7,257 bases of DNA from Actinomycetes bacterium (GTDB taxonomy: Bacteria; Actinomycetota; Actinomycetes; Propionibacteriales; Nocardioidaceae), in the NCBI GenBank assembly GCA_029779385.1, contig JAKPAQ010000654.1, forward strand, positions 1-7,257, in the 5' to 3' direction. Shown here in pieces: positions 6,934 to 7,257 of the stretch (its first letter is position 1; each line of letters starts with the position of its first letter). Position numbers and translations under genes: made by a program. The notes under the pieces were generated by a model. The model saw only the letters and a list, made by a program, of their open reading frames with translations, was not told the origin of the DNA and made no database searches.

Positions 6934-7143
6934 TTGGCGATGGCGCTTGGCCTCTCGGCCTGCAGCGACGACTCCGCCGAAGCTCGACCAGGCTTGAGCG
7001 GGCCGACGGCGACTGGTTCGGTCAGCGGCGCAGAATCCCTCACCGGCGCGAACGTGCTCAGTTCACGCGACGACGTACGCCTAGATAGCGAGGTCTACCT
7101 CAACGCGGCCGATGGGACAGTGGTGAAAATCGAAAAGGACTGA
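6934..7143 (+). CDS. Small putative lipoprotein with unresolved or lost start (possibly frameshifted)
   Basis: The open frame ends at TGA 7141-7143. It contains a hydrophobic stretch followed by a lipobox, LGLSAC, after which about 60 residues are rich in Ser, Asp, Gly and Thr (CSDDSAEARPGLSGPTATG) and end in DGTVVKIEKD. This looks like a secreted lipoprotein anchored through the cysteine. From TTG at 6934 the signal would be only about nine residues before the Cys, which is too short. The frame is open back to 6859 and reads FRFAALALAMALGLSAC, but has no ATG, GTG or TTG. In another frame, bases 6893-6919 read TKRVRTIFG, a good positively charged leader; a single missing base near 6921-6927 would join it to LALAMALGLSAC. 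So it may be a pseudogene, or it may use an unusual start (GTC at 6890, with AGGG four bases upstream). I do not recognise the mature domain. It is the only plus-strand protein candidate. Confidence 0.4.
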   Translation: MAMALGLSACSDDSAEARPGLSGPTATGSVSGAESLTGANVLSSRDDVRLDSEVYLNAADGTVVKIEKD

Positions 7144-7165
7144 AAACGGCTAAACCCGATTTCGG

Positions 7166-7196
7166 TTGCCGCCGTAGCGTGCGGTAGTGTTACTAC
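7166..7196 (+). promoter_or_regulatory. Possible promoter of the tRNA-Lys gene
   Basis: TTGCCG (7166-7171) resembles a -35 element and TACTAC (7191-7196) a -10 element, with a long 19-base spacer. Transcription would begin about eight bases before the tRNA. This is weak, positional evidence only. Confidence 0.25.
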
Positions 7197-7210
7197 GCGC
7201 GTTACGGCGA

Positions 7211-7257
<47 letters not shown>

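Noticed and set aside
7153..7167. Small hairpin after the lipoprotein stop, considered as a terminator
   Set aside because: The stem is short with a bulged C and a two-base loop, and no T-run follows.

Overview
The window looks like a chromosomal stretch from a high-GC Gram-positive bacterium (Actinomycetota). The signs are GC-rich codon use, GTG starts, four genes that all end in TGA, and actinobacterial-looking GlpK, GlpD and DprA sequences. I cannot place it below phylum. Nearly everything is on the minus strand, so the biological order runs from high to low coordinates.

Right edge (7257 to about 6850), plus strand: a tRNA-Lys(CTT) gene is cut by the window end. It is preceded by a small putative lipoprotein whose lipobox is clear but which has no usable start codon, and may be frameshifted. 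Divergent from it, on the minus strand, lies a glycerol catabolic cluster. glpK (glycerol kinase, 6845-5337) is followed after 62 nt by glpD (FAD-dependent glycerol-3-phosphate dehydrogenase, 5274-3547). After 55 nt comes a multi-pass membrane protein of the heparan-alpha-glucosaminide N-acetyltransferase-like/DUF418 type (3491-2133). GlpK phosphorylates glycerol and GlpD oxidises the product to dihydroxyacetone phosphate, passing electrons to the membrane quinone pool. The acyltransferase-like protein is probably co-transcribed, but its substrate is unknown. No glycerol facilitator (glpF) or glp regulator is visible here.

Middle (2012-816): a CPA1-type cation/proton antiporter, apparently a separate gene 120 nt beyond the acyltransferase. 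A very strong perfect 14-bp hairpin lies downstream of it.

Left edge (about 655 to 1): a short helix-turn-helix gene is interrupted by an in-frame TGA inside its second HTH, and it also lacks a convincing start. It is most simply a decayed recombinase/transposase-type DNA-binding gene. Next to it is the N-terminus of a dprA-like gene running off the window.

Most of the window is ordinary metabolism and transport. I see no CRISPR array, intact mobile element or obviously new defence-type system. The points worth a second look are the two broken genes at the edges, the hairpin whose U-tract faces the 'wrong' strand, the start-codon hairpin of the acyltransferase, the paired palindromes between glpK and glpD, and the unusual cysteine-containing external loop in the acyltransferase.
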